NCBI GenBank assembly: GCA_964017185.1
Contig: OZ024870.1
Location: forward strand, 56,484,312 to 56,548,311
Source of the DNA: Rugalucina vietnamica
Lineage: Eukaryota; Mollusca; Bivalvia; Lucinida; Lucinidae
DNA length: 64,000 nt
Reading direction: 5' to 3'
The translations under genes were made by a program, and so were the position numbers. The stretch's first letter is position 1, and every line of letters starts with the position of its first letter. Positions 11,561-24,294 of this stretch are shown piece by piece. The notes under the pieces were generated by a model, which saw only the letters and a program-made list of their open reading frames with translations, had not been told where the DNA came from and ran no database searches.

Positions 11561-14500
11561 ATAGAAAAATGACGGACATTTTTGTCAAGGAGACTATATA
11601 TTCCAGAAACGTTCTTGTATGATTCATTCAAGCATTGGATACAGATTATGTTATGCACAAACACTCAGCTCTAGAGGGCTCAGCCACACGCTTATTAGCA
11701 TTGTTCAAGTTTCATCCTGGTTTGATTCCGTTTTCATACGTGTGGCATGCTGTGTAAACTTTAGGAAAACCGTAACATTACGTGTTCGTATCTGAACGTA
11801 TTAAATTGTATCGAAAAGTGTGTATAAACGACAAAGACCGCAACCGAACGAAACAACACGTATGTAACAGTATCGATCCGCAACAAATGCTTGATCGCGG
11901 AATGATACGTTTAGATGCGATTAGATACGGACAGATTCGAATAAATGCCTTCAGTTACGTACCATTGCCTACCATTACCGATCGTCCATCCGCGCATGCA
12001 TTTTTGACAGTTATGAAAATTTGCCCGCGGATCTACCGCGCCCTGAGGATACGATACGTACAGTTACGGACATTACGGATGAGATACGAATCGTTACGGA
12101 TAGGACGGACAGATACGGAACACCTATCCGCAGCGTCCGCAGCGTACGTAAGCCCTAGTGTGACCTAGGCATTACTTGAGATATGCCTCCGTGGGCTTAA
12201 AATCAAGTGTCACTTTAGCATTACTCAAAGACTGGTTCTACCATAATTTGATACATGCAAGCCATTGTCAGAAGAATTTCCCTAATGTCTACAAAACATA
12301 TGGAGTCACTGTTCAAAGTAAAGGTTGCTTAATTTATTTTGCATAGTATATTTAATGTACAGGTTTTTGCATAAGTGATGGACAGTGCTGTTTACAGTTA
12401 TAAATCTAATGAAGATGTTGTATCTATTATTTGTGGATAAATAGTTTCTATCCAAAATTTTGGGCTGCAATAAGCATATTGTAGCATTTCCTTGATAATA
12501 TATTGCAAAAAATATGTTTTCTAACAAAATATTTTTTTGAAACAATCTGACCCCCTCCCCCTTTTACATAGATTTATTCTGCATGTATGTAACATCAAGA
12601 GGTTATCACTATGTTGTTGCATTGACCAAATGTTGAATTTTACGGAGAATGCAACAATTTTTCTATACAAATCACACAGAAGCTGCCAGAAACACTCAAA
12701 CTTTGGGCGGGAAACCTATGAAATCTTCCGAAAACCTTAGCTGGTTCTGAGCGGGGCTTAAATTGGTTCGACAGACAAACAGAGGACATTTAACTGTTTT
12801 TGTCACTAAAATAGACAGGATGAAAGTGCGATTTATCGCCGAACGCCTCGTATAGAACGTCATATACAACAGCATGTCATCTCGACCTTGCCTCGAGAAA
12901 GCTGAATCGCAATAACCATGGCGCAAATAAGCTGGGATTACCCCGAAGAAGATTGATGAATTAAGCTTCATTTCATTGAAACTAGACAGATTCAAATTTC
13001 ATTAAAATTTTCCTGTAGTCAATTTTGAAGTCCTGTATCCCTCCTTGTATGCAGCTTACAATCCAGTTTGTGTCTGGTCCGGAGAATGTTTTCTTTTCAT
13101 GATGTTACTCATTTATTTCAACTGTCAATTTATATTGCTCACTGTCTGGCGGTATCTCTATACTAAGTTTGAGGTTTTAGCTTATTTAATTACGTATAAG
13201 TCAAGAATGTTTAAAGGTTGCATCAACTTTCTCGTCAGCATCGTTTATAGTTTCATCTTTTTTCCATATATACAACTACGATAGATAAGTAGCTAATGAC
13301 GTTTTTGTTTAATACGTTGATATTCACTGCTCAACATACGTACAGGAACCCCGGACAGGAACGCTATGACAATCGTTTCCGAAACATTTATCCTATGACC
13401 TCTGACCAACTCGATACCATCACTATACAATATTATGTGTTCTTCTATCTTAACGAAATTTATTTGCGGAATATGGGTGAAACATTTGTGGTAACTTAAG
13501 GTTTTTCGTGAACTTTATTTTGATCCAGCTTTGCTTTAATTTCTGGTTTCTTTACCGTGACGATCTATTTATTGCAATATTCTTAAAGAGGATATGTCTT
13601 CGAATACAGATCATATGTATAGGCGTATATTGTAACATGTGTGGGTTTCTTTGAGAGCAGTAAATCCTTTTGAAAGGTAGCACCAAAGAAGAGAATATTC
13701 TGTCAATCATTTTAGATAAACTTTGAAATAAACGTAAATTTCTATTCAAAAATAGTTTAATAGCTTCTGATAGCTGCTTCCACTTAGAATACATGATTTG
13801 AGTGCAGTTTTATTGCTTTCTTAATGTTATAAGATGGGATTAAAACTGAACAATTTATTCCTTTCTGCATTAAATATTGCACATCAAACTTCTGCTGATG
13901 CAACAGCAACTTGAAGACCACGCAATAGAAGATTCGGGTTAAAGTACATTATGGTCGATAGTACACAAAGTTGAAAATATGCATGATGTTCGTTAACGAA
14001 AAAATATTCGCGACGAAATTATCCCTCCCCAGTCTTGCAACAGGTTTTCAGTCTTTGACTTAAAATGTTGTACATGTATTTCACTACATTCGAAGGGGTT
14101 AATTTAATCATGTTATTATTTTTGGCAATGTTTTAGGCTAGCTTGACGTTTACTTGTTCATGTGCATTGCTACCATTTACTTTGTTTGAAACATAGGTGA
14201 GTCCTTCCAGCTGTTCCATATGAAATAGTTACTGACCCGATGCCAGTTTCATTTAGTCAGTTACATGTTTCTAGATGCTCGTTTATCGCTGTATTCCTGG
14301 ATACATATCATTCCGTAATCAGACAAGAATTTTGATTTCTTCGTTTTCCCTGTTTTTGCCATTCACCAACACTTTAGTGTTATTCCGAAGCATTTGCAAT
14401 TATAATATTCCTGTTGTTATTGTTGTATTGAGCTAGGTAAAATAGCCATAGATCATGTAGTCCGGAGAAGGGACACCGCGCAATTTTGCAAGCTTTAAAA

Positions 14501-14750
14501 CAAACTGACAACAACAACAATAACAACAACAGTTAAATTTACTGTTTGTCAGTATGATCATGGCCAGTTCGAAGAATTTTATTTTTTTTCGAAACAAGTT
14601 TAATGGCCCAATAATTATTTTCTCTAAAGGGTTAACTTTTTATTTGCAAAGAGAGATTCCTATTTTTTTTCATAAAAAAGTTATTCCTACAAAAATAACT
14701 TTTTTAAAATGTGATTCAACAAATCAACAAAAATGTTATCATTTGAAAAA

Positions 14751-15055
14751 GCGCCGTAACTTAGTGGTTAGCGCAATGGCCTCTGGTGTTAGAGGTCCCG
14801 GGTTCGATCCCCGCCCTTGGCGAGGAACATTTGGTGTCCGAACACGCTTCCCTTCAGGGATGACAATGACATAGACACAGTGTGCCGTCCTTCGGATCGA
14901 AACGTTAACTAGAGCCCCCTGTGCAAGGACAGTTATCGTGTGTGTGTGTTAAAAATCATTAAACAGGTTGAAGGCTCATCCTGCAAACACACAATGTACA
15001 CCTCCCAAGAATAATCAAAAATTGGTTGATGGAAGTAACAAAAAACAAAACAAAA
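14751..15055 (+). mobile_element. tRNA-derived SINE
   Basis: The first 74 bases fold like a tRNA: A-box region TAACTTAGTGGTTAGCGC at 14757, anticodon-type stem CCTCT/AGAGG, B-box GGTTCGATCCC at 14801, and acceptor-type pairing CGCC/GGCG. A non-tRNA body follows and ends in an A-rich tail (AACAAAAAACAAAACAAAAC) near 15050. These are the hallmarks of a pol III SINE. The anticodon loop is one base short, so a functional tRNA is unlikely. Confidence 0.8.
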
Positions 15056-15061
15056 CAATTT

Positions 15062-16110
15062 AATGATACGTTACCTCACGGTTCCATTAATTCCAAACAA
15101 CCGGTCCCTGAATTTAACATTACTATGCCATTGCTAATGGCAGTTTAAATTTGCCTTCGTCAGCAAACAATTAATCAACATGATCTTTATATTCTAGTAA
15201 GACGTCAGATTTTCTGGAGAGGAATGTTGTGAATATTACAAGCAAGATCAATTACATGCTTCCACGACAATACTGTATTCAACTGTAAAAGTTAAAGTAT
15301 TGTGTAGGGTAACGCAGTTTTATTTGTTTCCCTATTGTTGCCTGTTAACATCTGCGTAAAGTCAGCATCAGAATCACCGAGCATCGTAGTACATTATCAA
15401 ATCAAAGTAACTATTCCTGCGCGCATGCATGATAACGCACCAGATTTTGCATTTCCGTTCTTCGCATGCGAGCTCGTGATTTTTTAAAACCACTATATCA
15501 TTTTGAATCTTTAAAGACCACCAAGTGAGTGAATGCCAATTGAAATATATAAACGTTCCACCGAATGTCAGAAAATGTCATTGTTTCGTAGAACTTGTAT
15601 TTTGCTTGTTTTATGCGACCAACGACATCGTAGCTGACAGCCAAATACAGTTTCGTATCATCAATTATCGTATCATCAAACTAGTACCAAAAAAGTTTTT
15701 TTTTAGTTTTGCTGCTCCAGAATAGAGATGTCAAATAGTTTCACCGAATTCGAAGAAAGAAATATTGAATCAAATATTCTGTTTATTACATTCAGCAAGC
15801 TAGATGTACATGTACGAAGAATCACAGAACCACCTGCTGTGATCGTGAGAAAATCAGAATAAAAATATAATTAAGATCATATACGTATGAAAAGTAACAG
15901 CTGTTCATGTTAATTTGATATACTGTTTATGATGATTATAATAATGAACAGTATAGTAATTGCTTTATGCTAAATTGAGATGAATCTCGAGTCAGCTATA
16001 GTTCAGTGTATTTCTCACATAACGTTTTCAAGGTAACATATTGCGATCTAGCATACATAGAATGTTTGAAAAGTTGAGAACCAATCATACTTTTATGTCA
16101 ATATTTTAGA
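15062..16110. other. Non-coding stretch, no gene seen
   Basis: The first 300 bases continue duplicate 1. The rest is AT-rich with only short unconserved frames and no recognisable element. Confidence 0.4.
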
Positions 16111-16111
16111 G

Positions 16112-16220
16112 ATATCATTATCATTATAATTACTATTATTATTATTATTATTATTATTATAATTATTATTATTATTATGATTATTATTATTATTATCATC
16201 ATTTTATTATTATTATCGTT
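16112..16220 (+). repeat. ATT trinucleotide microsatellite
   Basis: Runs of ATT/TTA with occasional interruptions (AATT, GATT, TCATC). Confidence 0.95.
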
Positions 16221-16289
16221 ATTGCTGCTCTTGTTGCTCCTGCTGAATGCTTAAAAAGTATCTACTATTAACCACGATTTTCTTGTATA

Positions 16290-16372
16290 CTCACTAAGAA
16301 TGTCTTACTATTGTCTACTAAATTCTTTAGTAGAATATCTTACTATTGTCTACTAAATTCTTTAGTAGACAA
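16290..16372 (+). repeat. Two-copy tandem repeat at the retroelement's 5' junction
   Basis: TCTTACTATTGTCTACTAAA and the following TTCTTTAGTAGA occur twice in a row immediately upstream of the truncated retroelement. GGCCAAACTTCT is also doubled at the junction (16374-16402). Confidence 0.8.
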
Positions 16373-16385
16373 CGGCCAAACTTCT

Positions 16386-17645
16386 TTAACGGCCAAACTT
16401 CTCCAACAGGGCTATCGGTATCATAAACTTCGAAAAACCTTTTCTAAATTTTATCGTAGACACTATGAATTGATTTCCAAATATAATGTTGGGTTAAAGA
16501 CGCTTTTAAGTGAGGGCCTTTCGGAATCAGAATTTTATGGTGACTTGGTTTACAAATTTAAGAAACTTATAGGAAGTAATGATTTTTCTTTTCAGTTTAG
16601 AAAAATCATAACACGTTACAGACGTATAGGTTATAACTTGAATGTTATGCGACAGTCTGCATGCTTAGTGTTTAACCCAATCACGGTTGATAGCTATGCT
16701 GCCTTCTTTAATTTCACGCCGGTGGGTCGGGCGTCAGACTCTATGATGGCCCCGACTTAAAGCTATTCATTTTAGTTGGTTGGGACCGGAGCTTCTTGTC
16801 TGTTGCTTGGCCCACCGGGGTCCAACTGATGTTTTTCTTGTGCTCCGGAGTTAGAAAGTTATTCGGCGCCCAGGGATCTCCATCGTCGAGCAGCTTACTG
16901 AATCTGTGAGTCCTGGTTTTTGATTCATCAGGATGTTCATCATGATTTATTTGTTTGTTCTTGATGATTAATTGACTAGTTAGAGATTCACCACGCGGAC
17001 CGAAGAACTAACTAAATGTTATGAACCACTGCAGAAGCTAAGGGTGAGGTTATCGCCATGTAAAATCGATTTAAACCCGCCAGTAACTTTGTGTTACTGA
17101 TCGTTCCAAGTCGATACTTCTGTGGTGGTTATTTTTGCTTTATGTCTTGGTGTTCAAAATATTTTTGTGCTGTTGGCGCCTTATGTATGTTTGCATATTT
17201 TTAGTTAAGTTAAAGTAACTGAGTGGCCACCTATTGGGAAAATAGCTGCTCATTCGGCTTACGAAATGTTTTCATGGTATAAGTACCTGGGCCCAGTTGT
17301 GTAAAACTTCGTTAGCTTAACGTCATCGTTAAGACGTCAACTCGTTAAGTAAATGCCACATACATAAGCAAATACACAGTTATTTTTTGTTGAAAAAATG
17401 TGAGAATCCTTTTCAATGCAAAGGATTCTCACATTTTATCAACAAAAAATAACAGTGTATTTATAATATTCAAGTTTGAAATTTTAACGAATCATTAACT
17501 AACGATATCGTTAATTTTGAACAACTGGGCCCTGATTGTTACTGTAGTTTGGTTTTTTCCCACCTCGGTTTTTGGAGTGGGAATCTTTTTCTGATTGCGC
17601 CTTTTCCTGATCTTTGCCTACTTGTACCTTTTCAGTCTAACCTCA
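16386..17645 (+). mobile_element. 3' end of the retroelement (copy 2, best preserved)
   Basis: Encodes the polyprotein tail from LTAKLLQQGYRYH to GRASDSMMAPT with a stop at 16758. About 890 bases of tail follow, ending in TTTGCCTACTTGTACCTTTT. It is 5' truncated. The tail is interrupted by a small inverted-repeat element at 17289-17530. Motifs such as FSKFYRRH and RYRRIGYN fit the C-terminal region of a reverse-transcriptase polyprotein, but the catalytic core is absent, so the class stays open. Confidence 0.75.
17289..17530. mobile_element. MITE with GGGCCCAGTTG ends nested in the retroelement tail
   Basis: The ends GGGCCCAGTTG and CAACTGGGC are inverted. The interior has a long hairpin (TGTGAGAATCCTT against AAGGATTCTCACA, with flanking TTTTTTGTTGA against ATCAACAAAAAA). 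The retroelement copy near 49000 reads straight through the site (rev. strand AAGTACCTGATTG), so the insertion boundaries are known. CCT is duplicated at the junctions. Confidence 0.85.
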
Positions 17646-17850
17646 TTGTCCACTTGTCCACAAAGGGCATTTCTTAAGTTTTCATCGACATTTTGTTAGA
17701 ATTGTAATTCTTGAATAAGGAACACTGAATAGTACCGACTTCATTTAGTCGATCTATTTTAAGTTATATACTAGTTATAGAATATATAAACAAACCATTT
17801 ACACGATATTATTAAATTAATTCAGTTATTGTTCCAGTAAAGATATTTAA

Positions 17851-18115
17851 CATCAGGAAAACATGCCCGTGTAATGTATACCCCGTGATCCCAACTTTTA
17901 TATAGCAAAACTGGGGTTTGCAAGGGTATACCAATTTTACTTATTTTTGCTCCAAAACATAGATAGTGGGTTCAATCGGCGAGGCGGTTCTAACGTGTTC
18001 CCACAATCTCTGTTTTTAGCAAAAATAAGAAAATATCGAAAATTTTCACCTGAAAATTTTTCAATTTTTAAATCTCAAAAATCTCTGTTTATTGCATGGG
18101 CAAGTTCTCGTAATG
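17851..18115 (+). mobile_element. MITE family B copy
   Basis: Starts CATCAGGAAAACATGCCCGT and ends GGGCAAGTTCTCGTAATG. Has the TTTTATATAGCAAAACTGGG block and the core palindrome arms TTATTTTTGCTCCAAAACAT and TGTTTTTAGCAAAAATAAG around CGGCGAGGCGGTTCTAACG. Confidence 0.85.
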
Positions 18116-18474
18116 AACAGGCCAGCATTTGAAACCATCGCAAGAAGTTCGTTTGCAGGGCTAACGAGGAAAAACATGGATGATAAAAATTGTGTGCGTA
18201 CATATTTGCTTGGAAACATTCATTTGTTTAAAAAACAGTGCTCAACTTTTGATGCCATGTATACTTCATGTAACTGAATGAAGAGCATATACATGTATAC
18301 ACGAAATGAGCTTCACCCGCGTTTGATGTAACAAAAGTTCATATTATCAATTTAAGATTAATGTCCCGGTAGGCACCATGCAGTACTTCAATAACAGAAA
18401 TGCAATTAACTGGTGCCAGTGGATTTGAAAGCTAATGTTTCTGATTACGCAAACAGTTCAAACCGTAAAACCAT

Positions 18475-18672
18475 TTGAGCCACCGCACAAGAAAAACAAC
18501 GATCTGCACAGCTGATCGGCGCCTTTGTTTTCGTTACACAGATAGTTGTATTTTTTTCTCCTTAAATCCTAAATTTCAAGGTTCTAGCCTGTTCCTGTGG
18601 CTATACATGCCGATTTGCGTCAAACCTGATCGAAACCCCAAATTGTTGTTTTCTCGTGCGAAGGCTCATGGA
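18475..18672 (+). mobile_element. MITE family A copy
   Basis: Left end GAGCCACCGCACAAG, right end TTGTTGTTTTCTCGTGCG. The hairpin keeps mainly the right arm (GGCGCCTTTGTTTTCG). Confidence 0.8.
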
Positions 18673-18679
18673 CGATGGC

Positions 18680-19600
18680 AATGACACATGTTTGCGTACA
18701 AAATGGCACTGTTAATATGAGTTCTAGAAAAAGTAGACATTAATGAAATTGTTCTTAGTAGCTCTCGTATTGCAATCATTGGCTAATCCTTATAAATCTG
18801 TAGGAGCAAGGCGCCGTTGGCAGGAATCAATACTTCGATTGCTCGTTCGATGTTTACAGTTTCATTAGCAATTTGATAGCAGAAATACAAATAATCTGTG
18901 AACGGAAAGCGATAAAAAGCACTTAAGTTTCAGGTGTGTAAATTATTAGAGATAATTGGTTTTGAGATTGGTCATTTTAAGTCAGCAAGTCAGCAAGTTC
19001 CATCGGATTTAGCTAAAGAGGCTTGGCTTGTTGACAGTAACTTCACATTTTATCTGGAAAATAACATCGACTGACTATCGTAAGGTATGTAGAAGACATT
19101 AATTTCATTAGATTGATAAGATTCTGTGTAGTTTTATTTTACAAAAAAATATGACATTAGGTTACATTTATTCTATTTAACATATATATTTTGGGGGTGG
19201 GCGTTTAATCTATGGGTATCAATCGCGAGGCGGTTTAATCATTTGAAATTTACATTGATGCGTGTATTTGAATACATAATATTAAACCAAATGATTTAGT
19301 TGAAGTATTGTACATTTTGTAAACAATTAAGTTAGCCTGTTAACATTGACTAAGTTCATATGTTTAAAATACAACTACCTTTCAAGTTTGTAGCAAAATA
19401 TCAATTTGACTAATTCTTCTTTTTTCAATACGATTTCTCATTAAGAACATTCAAGAACAAGCTTTATTTCGAATTGACGTTCTTAAATACAGAAATTCAG
19501 TTAGAAAAGCGTAATATTGCAAGGGTTGTTATAAGCTCGCATAAGATAGCCACGTATATCACATGACTATATCTATCCAAACTTATTGTATGTACAAATT
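18680..19600. other. Non-coding stretch, no gene or repeat seen
   Basis: AT-rich, short frames only. Nothing recognisable on either strand. Confidence 0.4.
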
Positions 19601-19611
19601 ACTACAATTTC

Positions 19612-19737
19612 ATCATGAAAGCATGCACGTGTAATTTTTAAACCTCACTTTTTATAGTGAAAATGGGGGTTTAGGGGTTATAGATTGTGGTTACTCGCTA
19701 GAACCGCATCGACGGAGCGGGTCTAACGTACAAATAA
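19612..19737 (+). mobile_element. Degraded MITE family B fragment
   Basis: Keeps ATGAAAGCATGCACGTGTAA, CACTTTTTATAGTGAAAATG and a TACTCGCTAGAACCGC core half. The second core arm is lost. Confidence 0.5.
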
Positions 19738-19857
19738 TCCAGGAAAATTCAAACACAACAAATAGTTTTGAAATTATACTATACTAAAGGACTTTGAAAA
19801 CGCTTCATTATAAAGGATCTTAGCCTCAATGAAGATTATTTCTTTTAGACTAATATG

Positions 19858-20580
19858 CTGTTTACACGACGAATTTGTTCCGAACCAGGACCGGACCTGG
19901 TTCGGTCCAAGTGTTTAGACGAACACATTTGGTTCGCTCCAAAATTTTGGAACGGTCCAACTTGGCCCGGTACATAACCTAGGACCTGGTCCGGTCCAAA
20001 TCTTGTTCCGATCCTGGTTCGGTACAAATATTCCGTCTAAACACTTTGGTTCGGTCCAACGTAGAATCAATATTGATTTGAGACAATCTGGAAATTTGCA
20101 TAAAATAATGATAATAAGCTGAATGTTTTCGTTGAGCCATTGTTTCTGAGTAATGAAACTGTGCCAAATGTAGGTTGTGTATTTACTCAGATTTTCCCGC
20201 GAAAGTCCAGTTTCACACATTTTTCCGAAAGATCTTGCAAAATACTTGCAATGGAATTAAATCAAATTATATCGACAGTCATGTTTATTTTATGCACCTA
20301 TGGTTATTCGTCTATAGTTTAGAATGCACAGCTTAAATAATGCCGAATTAGTAGCTGGGCGTTTTCCCGCGACATACTTTGATTTAGTATATTACGAGAT
20401 ATATGCAAGTCATACATGTATTAAAATAGGTTCTTTCTATGAGCTTATCTAGTGCGCTGAATATTGTGAGTCATTTGTTCCGATCTAAATAATTCAATGT
20501 AAACAGCAAGATAGATTTATTCCGGACTAACTTGGACCGATCCAATATAGATCGGACCTGGTTCGAACCCGTCTAAACAG
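19858..20580. mobile_element. 723-bp inverted-repeat element, CTGTTTACACG/CGTCTAAACAG ends
   Basis: The left end CTGTTTACACGACGAA and the reverse complement of the right end (CTGTTTAGACGGGTTCGAAC) match. Both end regions are dense in CCGAACCAGG/CCTGGTTCGG words on both strands, giving strong fold-back potential, and an internal GTAAACAGC lies at 20499. No transposase is encoded, so it is probably non-autonomous. Confidence 0.75.
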
Positions 20581-20599
20581 ACTATTACAGGATATTTCA

Positions 20600-23500
20600 G
20601 CAAATGTATTTTTGAGCAGAAAAGTACCATCAATCTGCTTATATTTCATACCAAAACCGAAACGTGAACGCGAGTAATTCACGTTAAACCTTACAAAAAA
20701 TTCGACAAAAAGAAGCTATAAGGACGAAACATATTCATCAGGTCCAACATGATTTCTGAGAGAAACACCAAAAGCCAAGCAAAGGCTGTTAGCTGTCTTT
20801 CAAATGCACTAAAACTGTGGTAATTACGCCAATTTAACGTTTATGAATAAAACTTTAACTTTTGCGTGTAAAACGAAACGAATTCGAAAGTTTCCAAACA
20901 CGATAAACTATGCACGGACTTGTGTAAAAATACCATAACTTTTGGCGCTGCAATCGTATATCTGTGTGTTTTGACCACTTTACGCTTGACGTCAGCGAAA
21001 ACGCTAAACGGCATTGAACGAAAATCCCCATTCTTATGTTTTCTTGTGCTTCAGGTTGGATGCTATCATCGGAGATGGCCGTCCTAAGGTTTTCTTTGAC
21101 AAACCAACAAAAACGTTACGTATCAAGAAAACAGTATTAGTAAACAGTTTACCAAACACGTATTTGTGAATAAATATTGTTTATCATGTTAATTGACACA
21201 CTATTACGTGTATTTTATACTCCAGATTTATTTTGACCAGTTCTAAGCAAAATGAAAACCGATGTGTAACGGGGCGTCTTCAAAGTCCTTTATTCTAGAT
21301 TAGAATATTGCCAAAATGTTGATAACAAATTCATTCAATTCTGATAGAAATTAATGAGATACAAAGCCCGAACCACCTCCGCTACCCAAATCTGTGACTT
21401 TTTTCCGTGACTTTTTTTCCTGTATCTTTTTTTTTCCTGCACTCGTTTACGGAACATGAAACCAAAATGACCTTTTGACACAACATGTTTACAAAACGGC
21501 ATTATACATATACGTACATGTATATATATATTTTCCATATTGTTATCATTGTTGTGTTGTAAGCGGATTAGTCACCACGGTTACAATTGCGAAAGAGAGA
21601 GCTGTTTATTCTATCGATTATTCGTTATTAATTTTTGTAGAGTCTTCGCTTCCTCCGAAAACGTTGAATCTTACCAATGACACTTCAAGAATCCGTCTTT
21701 GTATGTGGCCAGATTATTAGACTTGACGCTTTCTGTGTCACCGATGACACAATCAACTGCTATTCGGATGGCAATTAGATGCAATTGTATTCAGTTTCCA
21801 TTGGGGTTGGCCGCTTTGAGCGAAAACTGTATTTACAGCTGTATATATTCGAAAATCGGGGTACAGAATCAGTTAATATGCAATCTTATCAGCGCGATCA
21901 TTTTTTCGCTAAATGGGTGATACAATCCCAATAGTTTTCACTTTATGTATTTTAGAAATTTAGAAATTTTAAGTCTGTAATCATTTCCTGTGGCTGTACA
22001 GTCCGGTTGTCGGTACATGTAAGTGCTGGCGGAAACTCCGAAGACTAACGCGGCTCAAAATTTCATCAATATTAATGACTGAGTAGCGATTATTATTGTT
22101 GTCAAGGGAATAAAGCTATGTAACTAATGCAACTATTAACGTTTCATACAGAATATAGACAACTTTATAAAATAAGGCTAATGAGAATTATTTTTCTATA
22201 ATAGAATTGCTCTTTTAAAATTGCCATTTCTCACGTATGTGGGAGAAGTTGTTAAAAGCCATGATCGTTTTGTTAGAAAGAGAGAATTAGCTATGAATCA
22301 CACGGAGGAATTGCCTATTCAGGGTAGTGAAAAATACATCATTGGAACCATAATTGTTTTGATACATTTACTGAACGTAATTTACAGTTTTGGTACTTTC
22401 AGTGAAAGTAATTTACAGTATTTGTCTGATATATTGGTCACAACACCACCTTAACAAGAGAACACTAGATGTATCTGATACGATACGTTTATGAAAACTT
22501 TATATCGAAACTTGTGCATTATGTAACTTCCATAAGCTGCTGTAAGTTGCAAATAGCGAATTCTTTAGCGGAGTGACATTTACATGTACGTTGATACCAT
22601 ATTTGTTCGTTTATAAGGCAGTTGTACCGCGGCTATTAGCCACACAGTCGAGTTTGCATTATATACAGTATACTCAATAATGCCGTAAGCAACACTATCT
22701 ACAGTAACAATATTAAAATTCTTATCAGGAACACAATCAGATTGGTTTAATTGGAATAGCAACAGGTCCTCCGGTAGGATATCTTATATTTTTAATGATA
22801 ATGAGAAAGATAATGAGCAATCAGATAAATGGATGGATCATTTCTTTAATATGGTACTTGGTTTGTAAACATTGCCTCGACCGGTTCTGTAAAATAGCCT
22901 AAGAGGATTTGATATTGGCACTTTTGATTTTTACAACTATATTGTAATATTGCTTTATTGAAATTGTTAGACTTTTATTTGACATACACTGTGTACCTTT
23001 CAAATAACATCAGATTCTATGTATCTGAAATATCAACGTATTCCATACCTATTTGAAAATAGTGCCACTAAAACATAATAATAAAATTGCTTGCAATGCA
23101 TTTTTGTAGTGCCTTTACAGTATTATCAGATGATATATAATTTCACCCAAGCTATAATGTTTCCGGTGTGTCTCGTAAATTCAAATCTAATAATTCTCTT
23201 AAAATAATTTCAGATATATTTAGTATTGTATGGCATTCATCGGAAATGTAATGGCAGTTGACTGCTTTTATCGCTGAAACGTCCTCCAAGAGAATAGAAA
23301 ATAAGCTTTGATCTTAGAAAATGATGCGCGCTAATTGTCGGCATGGGAAAGGCAAGAAATGCCACGTTAGGAAACAACATTTCTTCAGTGTTACATATGA
23401 ATTGTAAAGATAGGTACAAGTGGCAGAAACTATTGTTTCAGCATCGAATGTTTGAAGATCAACTCAAATTCTAATGCTCTGTAACCAACGTGCTAAATAT

Positions 23501-24040
23501 AGTTCATCTGACTTGGAGGAAGCACAGGTTGAACGATGCTTTCGTTTTTAACGTGATAATAAAACGGGGATCATATAATACCATCGGAAATACAAATGAA
23601 AACAATCAAATATTTATATTGGGTATAGATAACACAGACGACTGATGAAGAATAATAGCAAATTTAGTTACGCCCATGTTATTTTTTGACATTTTGTGTC
23701 ATTAAGACGATTACCGTGGTTGGCTAAAATTGACACCGATATCATACACTGATTTCAACAAGTTCTGTAACACGTGAATGTACTTCTAAATTGACTAGTT
23801 TATTTTGTGACCCTTTTTTTGTTAAAATGCGTGCGCAATGATCCGGTTGGTTATGACAAATATGAACGTGTGTGTAATGATTATCAATGGGCTATGGAAT
23901 GTTTTACTTTTGATATGAAAAGTGATACAATATTTCTGTCGCGTTTCCACTTTTGTTCAGTATAAATGTGCTATCTAAGTTATGCACGTATATTAGGCTG
24001 AGTTTGATTTGGGCTATTTCTCATCAAAATTTATAAAATT
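20600..24040. other. 3.4 kb without a supportable gene
   Basis: Short frames only (60-80 codons) with no recognisable domain and no exon chain. No clear inverted-repeat element was noticed. Confidence 0.4.
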
Positions 24041-24294
24041 CTTAGAATCGACAGAGCCACTTCCTCAGAGGAATGACTGGCCTGCGAGCATTTAAGACGT
24101 TTTAATTATTTTTTTTTCGGCAGTTACGTATGGTCAAGTTGTGTATTCCCATGTCAGACCAAACAATTACCATGTTAAGAAATTGATTAATAACTTAATA
24201 TCTCCGCACAAACTCATACTGCTTTACAGATTTGCACTGGTCCCAAATATCAAACTGAGATGATGATTCTGTCGAGGTGCTATATTTCATTTGA

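Larger units (their letters stand above)
8960..12170. mobile_element. 3.2-kb inverted-repeat transposon carrying the GGATATCC arrays
   Basis: The left end GCCTAGGTCACACTA at 8960 is mirrored by TAGTGTGACCTAGGC at 12156-12170. Similarity continues inward, with many CGTATC/TACGGA words near both ends. The left duplicate is an empty site: at 2300-2320 TTTATGTTTTAT runs straight into TTGAGATATG. A second end-like sequence (CACACTAGCACATCCGGATG, about 9299) and two hairpins (around 9232-9275 and 9428-9475) suggest nested copies. No transposase frame was found, so it is non-autonomous. The target duplication is not clear. Confidence 0.85.
8140..15400. repeat. Segmental duplicate 1, right copy
   Basis: Parallels 0.83-5.69 kb block by block. 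It is longer mainly because of the inverted-repeat element at 8960-12170 and the insertion that carries the SINE near 14.45-15.06 kb. Frames inside are short and not conserved with the left copy. Confidence 0.7.
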
